Assembly (NCBI RefSeq): GCF_011039085.1
Contig: NZ_JAAKEI010000017.1
Coordinates: 1 to 51,861, forward strand
DNA length: 51,861 nt
Reading direction: 5' to 3'
DNA from: Desulfovibrio sp. ZJ369
GTDB taxonomy: Bacteria > Desulfobacterota > Desulfovibrionia > Desulfovibrionales > Desulfovibrionaceae
A model generated the notes under the pieces. That model did not search any database. It saw only the letters and a list, made by a program, of their open reading frames with translations, and had not been told where the DNA came from. Made by a program: the position numbers and the translations under genes. The first letter of the stretch is position 1, and each line of letters begins with the position of its first letter. Below, one piece after another: positions 25,759 through 34,908 of the stretch.

Positions 25759-26283
25759 ATGAAAAGAGCGTATTTTTTGTTTCCGGTTCCTCGTCAATGG
25801 GCATTCCCGGCCGGTCTCGGCCTGATGCTCCTCCTTCTGTTTTTCGTGCTGCCGGCTCCCATTGCCGAGGCTGCGCGCGCCGTGCCCAAAAAGCCCGCGC
25901 CCGCTTTGACCGTCTATGACAATCAGCCTCCGGTCACGGACAAGGAATTGATCGACTTTCTGGAAATTCTGCCGCGCTTCCGGGCCTGGGCCAAGAAAAA
26001 CAAGGAAGAGGCCCACCCTGTGCTGCGCAACGGCAAGGCGGATTTTCTCTATTCGCCCCAGGCCGCGGAATGGGTGAGGGCCCAGGGCTGGGATCCGTTG
26101 CGCTTTTTCAGCGTCATGGGCCGGATGGCCGCGGCGCTGGTCATTGTTGAGGAAGGCAATGACATGAGCGGCACTCGCCCGCGCGACATGCCCAGCGTCA
26201 CGGAAGAAGAACTGACTCTTGCCCGCCGCCACCTGGGCACCATGCTGAAAGCCGGAAGCGACGCGCCGCCGATCAATCGCTGA
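25759..26283 (+). CDS. Exported hypothetical protein, 174 aa
   Basis: I do not recognise a family. The N-terminus has Lys-Arg, then a strong hydrophobic core (AGLGLMLLLLFFVLPAPIAEA), fitting a signal peptide cut near residue 38. The mature part is helical and charged, with ELIDFLEILPRFRAWAKKNKEE and VRAQGWDPLRFFSVMGRMAAALVIVEEG. It ends in a polar tail. The ATG starts at the base after the glpX TGA, so translation is probably coupled. There are no Cys residues in the mature part and no membrane anchor beyond the signal. A periplasmic role is inferred from the signal only. Confidence 0.8.
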   Translation: MKRAYFLFPVPRQWAFPAGLGLMLLLLFFVLPAPIAEAARAVPKKPAPALTVYDNQPPVTDKELIDFLEILPRFRAWAKKNKEEAHPVLRNGKADFLYSPQAAEWVRAQGWDPLRFFSVMGRMAAALVIVEEGNDMSGTRPRDMPSVTEEELTLARRHLGTMLKAGSDAPPINR

Positions 26284-26393
26284 ATGCTTTCATCAGTTCG
26301 GAATATCAGGCTGTTTTGCGGGGCTTGGATTTTTCTTTGCAAGGCTGGAGGAATATAATCATCTGAATTTTTTTGAAAAAATTCCCACCCATG

Positions 26394-26428
26394 AGAGCGT
26401 TTTGCTCATGAAATCAGCAAAACGCTCT
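26394..26428. repeat. Palindromic repeat, copy 6 (35-bp short form)
   Basis: AGAGCGTTTTGCTCAT...ATCAGCAAAACGCTCT, flanked by TG and CAC rather than TA. It is about 110 bases after the exported-protein stop. The intervening stretch (26284-26393) is AT-rich with GAATTTTTTT-GAAAAAATTC at about 26364 and no gene. Confidence 0.8.
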
Positions 26429-26454
26429 CACTTTGAAGCAACGGAAATGGTCAT

Positions 26455-26492
26455 AAAAAACCCCTTGAAGCTTTGAGCCTCAAGGGGTTTTG
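26455..26492. terminator. Bidirectional intrinsic terminator
   Basis: CCCCTTGA (26461-26468), an 11-base loop and TCAAGGGG (26480-26487), with A6 on the left and TTTTGCTGTTTTT on the right. On the minus strand it reads as a G+C stem followed by TTTTTT and lies about 45 bases past the tRNA-Sec 3' end. It therefore most likely ends the tRNA transcript, and possibly the glpX transcript from the other side. Confidence 0.85.
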
Positions 26493-26537
26493 CTGTTTTT
26501 GTTCTGGAACGATCCTGGAGGGTCGGTAAAATGGAGC

Positions 26538-26631
26538 TGGCGGGGACGCATAGGAGTCGAACCTACCGCAGACCGTAAAGCCTGCCGCCGGTTTTGAAGA
26601 CCGGGCGCCACACCGGTGACGAAACGCCCCC
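26538..26631 (-). tRNA. selC: tRNA-Sec (anticodon UCA)
   Basis: 94 bases including an encoded CCA. Acceptor stem GGGGGCGT pairs over 8 bp with GCGTCCCC, longer than the 7 bp of ordinary tRNAs. The anticodon loop is CTTCAAA with TCA at 26595-26597 (complement). A long variable arm (GGCAG...CTGC) is followed by the T arm TAGG-TTCGACT-CCTA. This is the selenocysteine tRNA that reads UGA with SelB and a SECIS element. No selA, selB or selD lies in the window. A terminator follows at 26455-26492. Confidence 0.95.
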
Positions 26632-27070
26632 GCATTGCATGATGACAGCCACAGGCGAGCAAATTTTTCAGTTGCCTGCGGACGCGTGGCGGATTTTCAT
26701 CCTCGCAGTCGCAAGGTGCGCAGAGCCGTTCCAGGCCCTGGAACCTGCACCTGCGCTGCGCGGCTGTTCCACCAAGCGGCAGCCATTCCGAAAAGATCCG
26801 GGAAGGCCCATTCGGGCCGTTGACGCCCTGCTTTCAGGAAGAATCATGGCACGGAAGTAAACAGCCGTCAATCACAAGCATGGGTCGTGGCAGGGCTGCC
26901 GCGCGTATTGCCAGGCATGGAAGCAATGGTATACACAGGCTGGCATTGCCTGTACGGGCGTGCATTTGACAGCGGCCGCGTGCAGGTAGTACTTTCTTGC
27001 GCGGGCTGGCCGCCAGTCCGGCTCTGGCCGCGCGCAGCCGCTGCGCGCGGAAATCGTAACGGAGGCAGCG
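26632..27070. promoter_or_regulatory. Spacer with a possible ftsH promoter
   Basis: No gene is supported here. TTGACA at 26966-26971 is a perfect -35, with a weak TACTTT at 26990-26995 (18-base spacing), about 75 bases before the ftsH start. The upstream half also holds the 5' flank of tRNA-Sec, whose own minus-strand promoter I cannot place. Confidence 0.4.
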
Positions 27071-29143
27071 TTGAATCAGATAAGTCGCAACCTGATGCTT
27101 TGGGCGATCATCGTCCTGGCGATGGTCATGCTTTTTAATATGTTCCAGCAGCCGCAAAGCGCTCTGGAGCGGGTGCCCTACACGGAATTTATGAACCGGG
27201 TGGACAAGGGGCAGGTGCTGTCCGTGACCATCCAGGGGCATACCCTTACCGGCAAAGTGGCCGAGGGCAAGAGTCTGGTGACCTATGCCCCGCAAGATCC
27301 GGGGCTGGTCAGCAAGCTCATGGAAAAAAAGGTGGAAATCAAGGCCGAGCCGCCGGAGGAACAGCCCTGGTACATGGCTCTGCTGGTTTCCTGGTTCCCC
27401 ATGCTTCTGCTGATCGGGGTCTGGATATTTTTTATGCGCCAGATGCAGAGTGGGGGCGGCAAGGCCATGAGCTTCGGCCGTTCCAGGGCACGGATGCTCA
27501 ATCAGGAAGGCGCGCGCATCACCTTTGACGACGTGGCGGGCGTGGACGAGGCCAAGGAAGAGCTCTCGGAAGTGGTGGAATTTCTTTCCAATCCCAAAAA
27601 GTTCACCCGCCTGGGCGGGCGTATTCCCAAAGGCGTGCTCCTGGTGGGCCCTCCGGGCACGGGCAAGACGCTGCTGGCGCGCGCCGTGGCCGGCGAGGCC
27701 GGGGTGCCGTTTTTTTCCATCTCCGGTTCGGATTTTGTGGAAATGTTTGTGGGCGTGGGCGCTTCGCGCGTGCGCGACCTTTTCGTGCAGGGCAAAAAAA
27801 ACGCGCCCTGCCTGATTTTTATTGATGAAATCGACGCCGTGGGCCGCCAGCGCGGCGCGGGTCTGGGCGGCGGCCATGACGAACGCGAGCAGACCTTGAA
27901 CCAATTGCTGGTGGAAATGGACGGCTTTGAGAGCAATGAAGGCGTGATCCTGATTGCAGCCACCAACCGCCCGGATGTGCTGGACCCGGCTCTGTTGCGG
28001 CCCGGCCGCTTTGACCGCCAGGTGGTGGTGCCCACGCCGGATCTGCGCGGCCGCCGCCGCATCCTTGAGGTGCATACCAAGCGCACGCCCTTGGATTCGG
28101 ATGTGGATCTGGAAGTGCTGGCGCGCGGCACGCCCGGCTTTTCCGGCGCGGATCTGGAAAACCTGGTCAACGAGGCCGCCCTGCAGGCCGCCAAGCTCAA
28201 CCAGGACAAACTGGACATGCGCGATTTTGAATTCGCCAAGGATAAAGTGCTCATGGGCCGCGAGCGGCGCAGCCTGATCCTTTCGGAAGAGGAAAAGCGG
28301 ATCACCGCCTACCATGAAGGCGGTCACGCTTTGGCGGCCCGTCTGCTGCCCGGTTCCGACCCGGTGCACAAGATCACGATCATCCCGCGCGGCCGCGCTC
28401 TGGGCGTGACCATGCAGTTGCCGGAGGAAGACCGCCACGGCTACTCGCGCACCTTCCTGCGCAATAATCTGGTGGTGCTGCTTGGGGGCCGCGTGGCCGA
28501 GGAGCTGATCTTCGACGACATCACCACCGGCGCGTCCAACGATATTGAGCGCGTCACCCGTATGGCCCGCAAGATGGTCTGCGAATGGGGCATGAGCGAG
28601 GCCGTGGGTACGCTTGCCATCGGCGAAACCGGCGAAGAGGTTTTCATCGGCCGCGAATGGGTGCAGAACAAGAATTTCAGCGAAGACACGGCCCGCCTGG
28701 TGGACTCCGAGGTCAAGCGCATCGTGGATGAGGCCCATTCCCGCTGCCGCAAGCTCCTTGAAGATAATGTGGAGATTCTGCACCGCATCGCGCGGGCTCT
28801 GCTGGATCGCGAGACCATCACCGGCGATGAGCTGGATCTGATCATGGAGAATAAGGAACTGCCGCCCCTGGACGTCAACGGCAAACCTGTGAAGACCTCC
28901 CCGAACGCTGCGCATCGCGGGGAGAAGCAGAACAGGGAACCGGATGCCTCCGCAGACTTTCTGCTGGAGCCGGATGCCCAGGGCAGGAGCGAGGGCCGGA
29001 CAGTGGAAACGCTTTCCGGGCAGGACGCCGCTGCCGGGCAGGACAGCGGAAGGGACAAGGACGCCGCTTGTGACGCCTCTTCCGATGCCGCCTTGCCGAA
29101 ACCGCAGGATGCGGCGCACGGCGGGGATCATGACAAAAAATAA
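27071..29143 (+). CDS. ftsH: ATP-dependent zinc metalloprotease FtsH
   Basis: Membrane AAA+ protease for quality control of membrane proteins and short-lived regulators; 690 aa. Two N-terminal helices (residues about 8-25 and 102-120) flank a periplasmic domain. Walker A is GPPGTGKT at 193-200, Walker [12 protein letters not shown], and the second region of homology [18 protein letters not shown]. The zinc site is HEGGH at 415-419. The TTG start is set by GGAGG six bases upstream. The last 90 or so residues are an acidic, Asp/Glu/Gln-rich tail without a fold I recognise, making it longer than E. coli FtsH (about 644). It overlaps folP by 14 bases. Confidence 0.96.
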   Translation: MNQISRNLMLWAIIVLAMVMLFNMFQQPQSALERVPYTEFMNRVDKGQVLSVTIQGHTLTGKVAEGKSLVTYAPQDPGLVSKLMEKKVEIKAEPPEEQPWYMALLVSWFPMLLLIGVWIFFMRQMQSGGGKAMSFGRSRARMLNQEGARITFDDVAGVDEAKEELSEVVEFLSNPKKFTRLGGRIPKGVLLVGPPGTGKTLLARAVAGEAGVPFFSISGSDFVEMFVGVGASRVRDLFVQGKKNAPCLIFIDEIDAVGRQRGAGLGGGHDEREQTLNQLLVEMDGFESNEGVILIAATNRPDVLDPALLRPGRFDRQVVVPTPDLRGRRRILEVHTKRTPLDSDVDLEVLARGTPGFSGADLENLVNEAALQAAKLNQDKLDMRDFEFAKDKVLMGRERRSLILSEEEKRITAYHEGGHALAARLLPGSDPVHKITIIPRGRALGVTMQLPEEDRHGYSRTFLRNNLVVLLGGRVAEELIFDDITTGASNDIERVTRMARKMVCEWGMSEAVGTLAIGETGEEVFIGREWVQNKNFSEDTARLVDSEVKRIVDEAHSRCRKLLEDNVEILHRIARALLDRETITGDELDLIMENKELPPLDVNGKPVKTSPNAAHRGEKQNREPDASADFLLEPDAQGRSEGRTVETLSGQDAAAGQDSGRDKDAACDASSDAALPKPQDAAHGGDHDKK

Positions 29144-30080
29144 ACCGGGTCCGGGTTCGGCAGCAACGAACCCGCCCTGGCGTGTCGGAGGGGGGCGGGC
29201 GCTTGTGACGCCCGCCCCTTTCGGCGTCATGGGCATAGTGAACCTGACGCCCGACTCTTTTTATGACGGCGGCGCGCATGCCACGGCAGAAGCAGGTCTG
29301 GCGCATGCCCTGCGCCTGCGCGACGAGGGGGCCGACATCCTGGATTTGGGGGCCGAATCCTCCCGGCCCGGCGCGCGCTCTCTCACCCCGCAAGAGGAAC
29401 AGGCCCGCCTTTTGCCCGTCCTGACCGCTCTGCAGCGCAAAGCCCCGGGCGCAACGCTTTCCGTGGACACCTGGCATGCGGCCACCGCGGCCGCGGCGCT
29501 GGAGCTGGGCGCGGGGATCGTGAACGATATTTCAGCCTGCGCTTTTGAGCCGGAACTGCTGGACGTGCTGATCCACTACAAGCCCGGTTATGTGCTGATG
29601 CACAGCCAGGGCCGCCCCGAGACCATGCAGCACAATCCGCGCTACGCCGATGTGCGCCGCGAGGTGAGGGATTTTTTCGAGCGCGCCCTGAACCGTCTTG
29701 TAAGCGCGGGCCTGCCCGAAGACCGTATTGCTCTGGATCCGGGCATCGGTTTCGGCAAAAGTCTGGAGCACAATCTGGCGCTTCTGGCCCACCCGGAGGA
29801 CTGGCTTTCTTTCGGCCGCCCGGTACTCATGGGCCTTTCCATGAAATCCGTGTTCGGTGGCCTGCTGGGCCTGCCCGCAAGTGGGCGGGGTCCTGCCTCT
29901 CTGGCGGCCGCGGTCCTGCTCTGGAGCCGTGGCGTGTTCTGGCACAGAGTGCATGACGTGGCGGCCACGCGCCAGGGTTTGCGGGTCGCGGCGGCACTGG
30001 ATCCGGGCATGGGCCGGGCCGCGTGCGCACAGCGCGGGCCACTCGCCGGGCAGCGTACAAGGAAAGAGCATCGTGTTTGA
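29130..30080 (+). CDS. folP: Dihydropteroate synthase
   Basis: Joins dihydropterin pyrophosphate and p-aminobenzoate in folate synthesis. It is 316 aa from the ATG at 29130, inside the end of ftsH. Motifs in order: GIVNLTPDSFYDGG, LGAESSRPGA, SVDTWHA, VNDISA, LMHSQGRPETMQ, LDPGIGFGKSLEHN, LSMKSVFGG and RVHDV near the end. The final 35 residues past RVHDV run into a low-complexity stretch overlapping the cdaA start by eight bases. In E. coli, too, folP and glmM follow ftsH; here cdaA and ybbR lie between folP and glmM. Confidence 0.95.
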   Translation: MTKNKPGPGSAATNPPWRVGGGRALVTPAPFGVMGIVNLTPDSFYDGGAHATAEAGLAHALRLRDEGADILDLGAESSRPGARSLTPQEEQARLLPVLTALQRKAPGATLSVDTWHAATAAAALELGAGIVNDISACAFEPELLDVLIHYKPGYVLMHSQGRPETMQHNPRYADVRREVRDFFERALNRLVSAGLPEDRIALDPGIGFGKSLEHNLALLAHPEDWLSFGRPVLMGLSMKSVFGGLLGLPASGRGPASLAAAVLLWSRGVFWHRVHDVAATRQGLRVAAALDPGMGRAACAQRGPLAGQRTRKEHRV

Positions 30081-30807
30081 GCATGTCACCCTTGACTGGC
30101 GGGATTTTCTGGACATTGCCCTGGTCAGCGCGCTGCTCTATCAGGTCATTCAACTGTTGCGCGGCTCCAGGGCTCTGGCCGTGCTCACGGGCCTGGGGCT
30201 GCTGACCCTGCTGTATTTCATGGCCGGGGCCATGGGGCTGTACACCCTCACCTGGCTTTTGCAGCATATCTTCAGTTCCCTCTTCATTCTCATTGTGGTC
30301 ATTTTCCAGGCCGACATCCGGCAGGCTTTGGGCGAAATGGGCGCGCACCGCCTGTTCAGGCGGCCCGAACTGAAACAGGGCGGGGTTGAGGAGGTGGTCA
30401 GGGCCTGCGTGGAAATGGCCCGCCTGCGCGTGGGCGCGCTGATAGTCATTGAGCGCAGCATGCGCCTGGAGGATATGATCAAGCGCGAGGGCGTGCGCGT
30501 GGACGCCCAGCTTTCCCGCCAGCTGCTGATGAATATTTTTTATCCCAAGGCCCCGCTGCACGACGGAGCGGTGGTCATCAGCCGGGGGCGGATCATGGCT
30601 GCGGCCTGTATTTTGCCCCTGGCCGTGGCCAAGGGGCAGAATTTCGGCACGCGGCACCGCGCCGCTCTGGGCATCACCCGGGAAAGCGATGCCGTGGCCG
30701 TGGTTGTGTCCGAAGAACGCGGCGAAATTTCGCTGGCCATGAAGGGCGATTTGATCCGTTCCCTGGACGCGACGCGCTTAAGGCAGGTGCTCAATGAAAT
30801 CCTCTAG
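30073..30807 (+). CDS. cdaA: Diadenylate cyclase CdaA (c-di-AMP synthase)
   Basis: Makes cyclic di-AMP from two ATP at the membrane; 244 aa. Three N-terminal hydrophobic helices (FLDIALVSALLYQVIQL, LAVLTGLGLLTLLYFMAGA and the region to IVVIFQ) precede a DisA_N cyclase domain. Both catalytic motifs are intact: DGAVVI (D164-G165-A166) in LHDGAVVISRG, and RHR (194-196) in TRHRAALG. The start is GTG at 30073; an AAGGAAAG lies before it. It overlaps folP upstream and ybbR downstream, so the block is certainly organised as one operon. c-di-AMP signalling is mostly studied in Gram-positives. Confidence 0.94.
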   Translation: MFEHVTLDWRDFLDIALVSALLYQVIQLLRGSRALAVLTGLGLLTLLYFMAGAMGLYTLTWLLQHIFSSLFILIVVIFQADIRQALGEMGAHRLFRRPELKQGGVEEVVRACVEMARLRVGALIVIERSMRLEDMIKREGVRVDAQLSRQLLMNIFYPKAPLHDGAVVISRGRIMAAACILPLAVAKGQNFGTRHRAALGITRESDAVAVVVSEERGEISLAMKGDLIRSLDATRLRQVLNEIL

Positions 30808-31726
30808 CAGTCCCCGGCGCGCGCCGCATCTTGCGTCATTGCTGGTGGCCGTGCTCACGGCCGTGGGCATGTGGTATGTGGTCAGCGTGCGCGACCGCCT
30901 GGAAGCCCAGGTGGAAGTGAATATCGATTATTTCGGCATCCCGTCCAATCTGGTGGTCACTGACGGCCTGATCAGCAAGGTGCTGGTGCGTCTGCGCGGC
31001 CCGGAAACCCTGCTGCGTTCCATTCCGCAGCAAAAGCTGACTCAGGCCGTGGATCTTTCGGGCATCAAGAAGGGCGACACGATTGTGCCTTTGAGCGGCG
31101 AAAGTATGGGGCCCGCTTTCCGGGCCTTTGAGCTCGTGGACGTGCAGCCGCCGCGCATTGTGCTCAAGGCCGACACCCTGCTGGAACGCAGCGTGCCCTT
31201 GCGCGCCATTGTGGATTCGCCCTTGCGCGGGGGCGCGCTGACCGTGGAAAACGTCAGCGTTTCCCCGGCCACCGTGGTTTTGCGCGGGCCGGAAAGCGTG
31301 GTTTCGGATATTTCCAGCCTTCCTCTGACCATCATGCTCGATCCCAAGGCTGCGGGCACCACGGTGCAACAGATCGTCACACTGGATACGCCGAGCCTGG
31401 TGACTGCCACGCCGGCTTCCGTGCGCGTGCAATATACCATCACCAGCGGGCGTACTGTGATTTCACGGCGCTGCAAGGTGGAACTCTCAGTGGAGAACCG
31501 CCGCCTTTACGCCGTGACGCCGGACGAAATCACCGTGCTGGCGGAAGTGCCGGAGGCCCTGGCGAAAAGTGCCCGCTATCTTTCCCGCTTGGAGGTCAGC
31601 GTCGTGCCGCCCGCTCTGGAGCCGGGCCAGCATGCGAAAGTGGAGCTGCGCTTCCGGCTGCCTGAAGGCATGACGCTCTTGAATTCGGCCACGGAAGAAG
31701 TTACGGTCTCACGCAAGAAAAAATAA
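30794..31726 (+). CDS. ybbR: YbbR/CdaR-type regulator of CdaA
   Basis: A 310-aa protein with one N-terminal transmembrane helix (LASLLVAVLTAVGMWYVVSV) and about three tandem YbbR-type beta repeats outside the membrane (VNIDYFGIPSNLVVTD with LVRLRGPETLL, then VPLRAIVDSPLRGGALTVENVSVSPATVVLRGPESVV, and RRCKVELSVENRRLYAVTP). In Firmicutes CdaR is membrane bound next to CdaA and tunes its activity. The ATG overlaps the cdaA stop by 14 bases, which supports a matched pair here. No cytoplasmic catalytic domain is present. Confidence 0.88.
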   Translation: MKSSSSPRRAPHLASLLVAVLTAVGMWYVVSVRDRLEAQVEVNIDYFGIPSNLVVTDGLISKVLVRLRGPETLLRSIPQQKLTQAVDLSGIKKGDTIVPLSGESMGPAFRAFELVDVQPPRIVLKADTLLERSVPLRAIVDSPLRGGALTVENVSVSPATVVLRGPESVVSDISSLPLTIMLDPKAAGTTVQQIVTLDTPSLVTATPASVRVQYTITSGRTVISRRCKVELSVENRRLYAVTPDEITVLAEVPEALAKSARYLSRLEVSVVPPALEPGQHAKVELRFRLPEGMTLLNSATEEVTVSRKKK

Positions 31727-31916
31727 TCCGCGCTTCCGGGCTGCTGCGATGGCTGCGGCTGGAGTACGCTCCCCGGGCAAAAAACTGCTGAGGGTATTGC
31801 CAAAGTAATGTTTGCTTCCTGTCAAAGCCAGATTCCATGCGGCTCGGAAGTGGCGAAAACATTCAAAAGTTAACACTCTCAAACTGCTTTTCCTGCCGCA
31901 AGGGCAAAACGCCTTG

Positions 31917-32096
31917 TAGAGCGTTTTGCTAATGAAATTAGCTAAACGCTCTGGCATGGCGAAGCCATGCCCGCCGCGCGCGTCAGCCGTTGGCGGCTGT
32001 GCCGCCTTACGGATGACGACAGCAGGGATAGGCGCAGGCGAAATTTACTTGCGCCGTTAAGCGCCTGAGCGGGCGTTTCAAAAGCAATCTGCTCTA
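31917..32096. repeat. TA-bounded palindromic repeat, copy 7 (long form)
   Basis: Starts G-TA-GAGCGTTTTGCTAATG and ends AATCTGCTC-TA-ACG. The first 35 bases are the palindrome. The body shares GGCGAAGCCATGCCCGCCGCG and GGCGCAGGCGAAATTTACTT with the copy at 2159, but has about 50 extra bases including CCGTTGGCGGC. It fills most of the ybbR-glmM gap. The first part of that gap (31727-31916) holds no gene. Confidence 0.85.
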
Positions 32097-32134
32097 ACGA
32101 CAGCCCCCAGGGCACGTCGCAAGAAGGAGATCCC

Positions 32135-33487
32135 ATGGCTGAGCGTCTTTTTGGCACCGACGGACTGCGCGGCACAGTGAACAACGCTCCCATGACCGTG
32201 GATGTGGCCCTGCGGCTCGGGCTTGCCGCCGGAGTGCGCTTCAGGCGCGGCCCGCACCAGCATAAGGTGGTCATCGGCAAGGATACGCGGCTTTCGGGCT
32301 ACATGTTCGAGTCCGCGCTCACGGCCGGGCTGTGCGCCGCGGGCATGTATGTGATCATGACCGGCCCCCTGCCCACGCCTGCCATTTCTTTTCTGACGCG
32401 CAGCATGCGTGCGGATCTGGGCGTGGTCATCTCGGCTTCGCATAATCCTTATTCCGACAACGGCATCAAATTTTTCGACGCCGACGGCTATAAACTGCCG
32501 GATCAGACCGAGGACGAGATTGCCGCCATGGTGCAAAAGCCCGATATGGCCTGGCCCTATCCGCAAGCGCATCAGGTCGGCCGCGCCGCCAAGATTGAAG
32601 ACGCGGGCGGTCGCTATATTGTCTACACCAAGAGCTGTTTTCCGCCCCAGCTTACGCTTTCCGGCCTGCGCATCGTCATCGACTGCGCCAACGGCGCCAG
32701 CTACAAGGTGGCCCCGCTGGCTCTGGAAGAGTTGGGCGCCGAAGTCTTTCGCCTGGGCACGCAGCCCAACGGCCTGAATATCAATGAGCACTGCGGCTCG
32801 CTCTATCCCGAAGTGGTGGCGGCCAAAGTGCGCGAAGTGCGCGCCGACGTGGGGCTGGCCCTGGACGGCGATGCGGATCGCCTGATTATGGTGGATGAAC
32901 GCGGCGCCATTTTGGACGGGGATCAGCTCATGGCGCTTTGCGCCCAGGCCATGATGGCCCGCGGCGAGCTGCCGGGCAATCTGCTGGTGGCCACAGCCAT
33001 GAGCAATCTGGCTCTGGAGATCTTCATGCGCGAGCATGGCGGCAGCCTGCTGCGCACCAAGGTGGGCGATCGCTATGTGGTGGAAGCCATGCGTCGCGAA
33101 GGGGCCATGCTCGGGGGCGAACAGTCCGGCCATTTGATTTTCCACCGCTACAGCACCACGGGCGACGGCCTGCTGGCAGCCCTGCAAATCCTGCGGATCA
33201 TGCGCGAAAAGGAGAAACCGCTTTCCGAGCTGGCCGGTTTGCTCACGCCCTTTCCCCAGCAGCTTGTCAACGTGCGGGTGGAAAAACGCCTGCCGTTTGA
33301 GGAGCGCCCGGCCATTGCCGAGGCCGTGGCCCGCGTGGAAAAGGAACTGGCGGGCCGCGGCCGGGTGCTCTTGCGCTACTCCGGCACCGAGGCCCTCTGC
33401 CGGGTCATGGTGGAAGGCGAGGACGCGGACAAGGTCAAGGCCTATGCCGAGGATTTGGCCGCGGTGGTGGCGCACGAACTGCGTTAG
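32135..33487 (+). CDS. glmM: Phosphoglucosamine mutase
   Basis: Converts glucosamine 6-phosphate to glucosamine 1-phosphate for UDP-GlcNAc, hence peptidoglycan and LPS. It is 450 aa. The phosphoserine loop is [17 protein letters not shown] with Ser102, the same residue number as in E. coli. The metal-binding loop is DGDADRL, the sugar-binding [10 protein letters not shown], and the phosphate-binding [21 protein letters not shown] precedes the ATG. It lies after cdaA-ybbR; in Gram-positives GlmM binds and inhibits CdaA, so a similar link here is plausible but inferred. The repeat at 31917 separates it from ybbR. Confidence 0.96.
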   Translation: MAERLFGTDGLRGTVNNAPMTVDVALRLGLAAGVRFRRGPHQHKVVIGKDTRLSGYMFESALTAGLCAAGMYVIMTGPLPTPAISFLTRSMRADLGVVISASHNPYSDNGIKFFDADGYKLPDQTEDEIAAMVQKPDMAWPYPQAHQVGRAAKIEDAGGRYIVYTKSCFPPQLTLSGLRIVIDCANGASYKVAPLALEELGAEVFRLGTQPNGLNINEHCGSLYPEVVAAKVREVRADVGLALDGDADRLIMVDERGAILDGDQLMALCAQAMMARGELPGNLLVATAMSNLALEIFMREHGGSLLRTKVGDRYVVEAMRREGAMLGGEQSGHLIFHRYSTTGDGLLAALQILRIMREKEKPLSELAGLLTPFPQQLVNVRVEKRLPFEERPAIAEAVARVEKELAGRGRVLLRYSGTEALCRVMVEGEDADKVKAYAEDLAAVVAHELR

Positions 33488-33767
33488 GGCCGCCTGTCTC
33501 ATGTCCGCAACCAGGCCGGGGCCGGAGCCGCATACTTTTGAAAACGTTCCCATGCCGCTCTGTGTGCGGCGTGAGCGCATGGTCACATTACAGTGCTCGA
33601 AAATATCCCGCGAGGTCCTTGGGCAAGCGTAGCTGTCTTTGCTGGTTTTTTCCGCTTTTGCTGCGCTGGGGCCGCAAAATTGCGTTTTTTGCTTGCGCTT
33701 GCCAGGCTTTTGGATGATTATCTAAATGTGGAACGACCAATGTGGAACAACCGCAGTGGAGGCGCAC

Positions 33768-34640
33768 ATGAAAGATATACGCAAGGTAGTCATTCCCGTG
33801 GCCGGTTGGGGTACGCGTTCACTGCCCGCAACCAAGAACATTCCCAAGGAAATGCTGCCCATCTATAACAAGCCCGTCATTCAGTATGTGGTGGAAGAGG
33901 CGCAGCGCGCGAAAATCCAGGACGTGATCTTTGTGACCAACCGTGACAAGAGCGTCATTGAGGATCACTTTGACTACAACCTCCAGCTGGAGGCTGTGCT
34001 GGAGCGCGCAGGCAAGGTGGACAAGCTGCGGGAAGTGCGGGAAGTGGCTGAGATGGTCAACATCATGTCCGTACGCCAGAAAAAGCAACTGGGCCTCGGC
34101 CATGCCGTGCTCTGCGCGCGCGAGCTGGTGCGCGACGACCCCTTTGCGATCATGGTGGGCGACGACCTGATGTTCGGAGGCGTGCCGGGCATCGGCCAGC
34201 TTATTGAAGTGGCCATGGCCGAAAAGATGCCGGTCATCGGCGTCATGGAAGTGCCCTGGGAAAAGGTCAGTCGTTACGGGATCATCGACGGCGAGGAGGT
34301 GGCCCCCGGGGTCTTCAGGGTGCGCAGCATGGTGGAAAAGCCCAAGCGTGAGGATGCGCCCTCGCGGCTGGCCATTGTGGGCCGTTATGTGCTCACCCCG
34401 GAAATCTTCGACTTTCTGGAAAAGGCCAAGCCCGGCCACGGCGGCGAGATCCAGCTCACTGACGCCATGCAGGCCATGGCCCAGGAACGTGGCATGATGG
34501 CCGTGCGCATGTCGGGCATGCGTTTTGACGCGGGCGATTGGGCGGAATTTTTGACCGCGAACATTTATTTTGCTTTGCAGGATGAAGAACTGCGCTACGA
34601 ATTGCTGGGCCTCCTGAAGAATTTTGTGCAATTCCAGTAG
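33768..34640 (+). CDS. galU: UTP-glucose-1-phosphate uridylyltransferase
   Basis: Makes UDP-glucose for LPS, exopolysaccharide and related glycans; 290 aa. The nucleotidyltransferase fold is shown by VIPVAGWGTRSLPATKNIPKEMLP, VVEEAQRAKIQDVIFVTNRDK, the sugar/metal-binding VGDDLMFGG, VEKPKREDAPSRLAIVGRY and GGEIQLTDAMQAM. GGAGG five bases upstream fixes the ATG at 33768; a start at 33726 is in frame but unlikely. The normal G-x-G-T-R signature appears as GWGTRSLP. A 280-base gap from glmM (33488-33767) with a T-rich tract suggests its own promoter. A terminator follows directly. Confidence 0.95.
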   Translation: MKDIRKVVIPVAGWGTRSLPATKNIPKEMLPIYNKPVIQYVVEEAQRAKIQDVIFVTNRDKSVIEDHFDYNLQLEAVLERAGKVDKLREVREVAEMVNIMSVRQKKQLGLGHAVLCARELVRDDPFAIMVGDDLMFGGVPGIGQLIEVAMAEKMPVIGVMEVPWEKVSRYGIIDGEEVAPGVFRVRSMVEKPKREDAPSRLAIVGRYVLTPEIFDFLEKAKPGHGGEIQLTDAMQAMAQERGMMAVRMSGMRFDAGDWAEFLTANIYFALQDEELRYELLGLLKNFVQFQ

Positions 34641-34642
34641 CG

Positions 34643-34666
34643 CAGTTTCACTTTGAAACTGTTTTT
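34643..34666 (+). terminator. Intrinsic terminator after galU
   Basis: CAGTTTCA, loop CTT, TGAAACTG, then TTTTT, starting three bases after the galU TAG. Stem 8 bp with a following U-tract. Confidence 0.8.
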
Positions 34667-34751
34667 CCGGCGCGAAAGCGGCCGCCGCCGCATCGTTGCT
34701 GTTGCCAGAGTGGCTGTCGCTATCTGCACGTCTTTACGGGCTACGGCTACC

Positions 34752-34782
34752 GCGCCCGTCAGCCCCAAGGGCTGACGGGCGC
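34752..34782. other. Perfect GC-rich hairpin (14-bp stem, 3-base loop)
   Basis: GCGCCCGTCAGCCC, loop CAA, GGGCTGACGGGCGC, between galU and priA. It has the same geometry and core word as the hairpin at 20315-20345. The run GATTTTTTTC lies about 16 bases later, so a loose terminator role is possible. The rest of 34667-34908 holds no gene. Confidence 0.7.
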
Positions 34783-34908
34783 AGGCTGCGGCCTGCGATT
34801 TTTTTCTTCCCTGCGTTCAAAAACCGCGCGTATGGCTGCCCAACGGCGGCATGAGGCCGGGCGTTTTGCCCTGAGATTCCTTTTGGGGCGGGAGCAACGA
34901 TTTTTTTC

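Noticed and set aside
26834..29236. 800-codon minus-strand open frame opposite ftsH
   Set aside because: Mirror of ftsH codon usage; no start signal and no recognisable domain.
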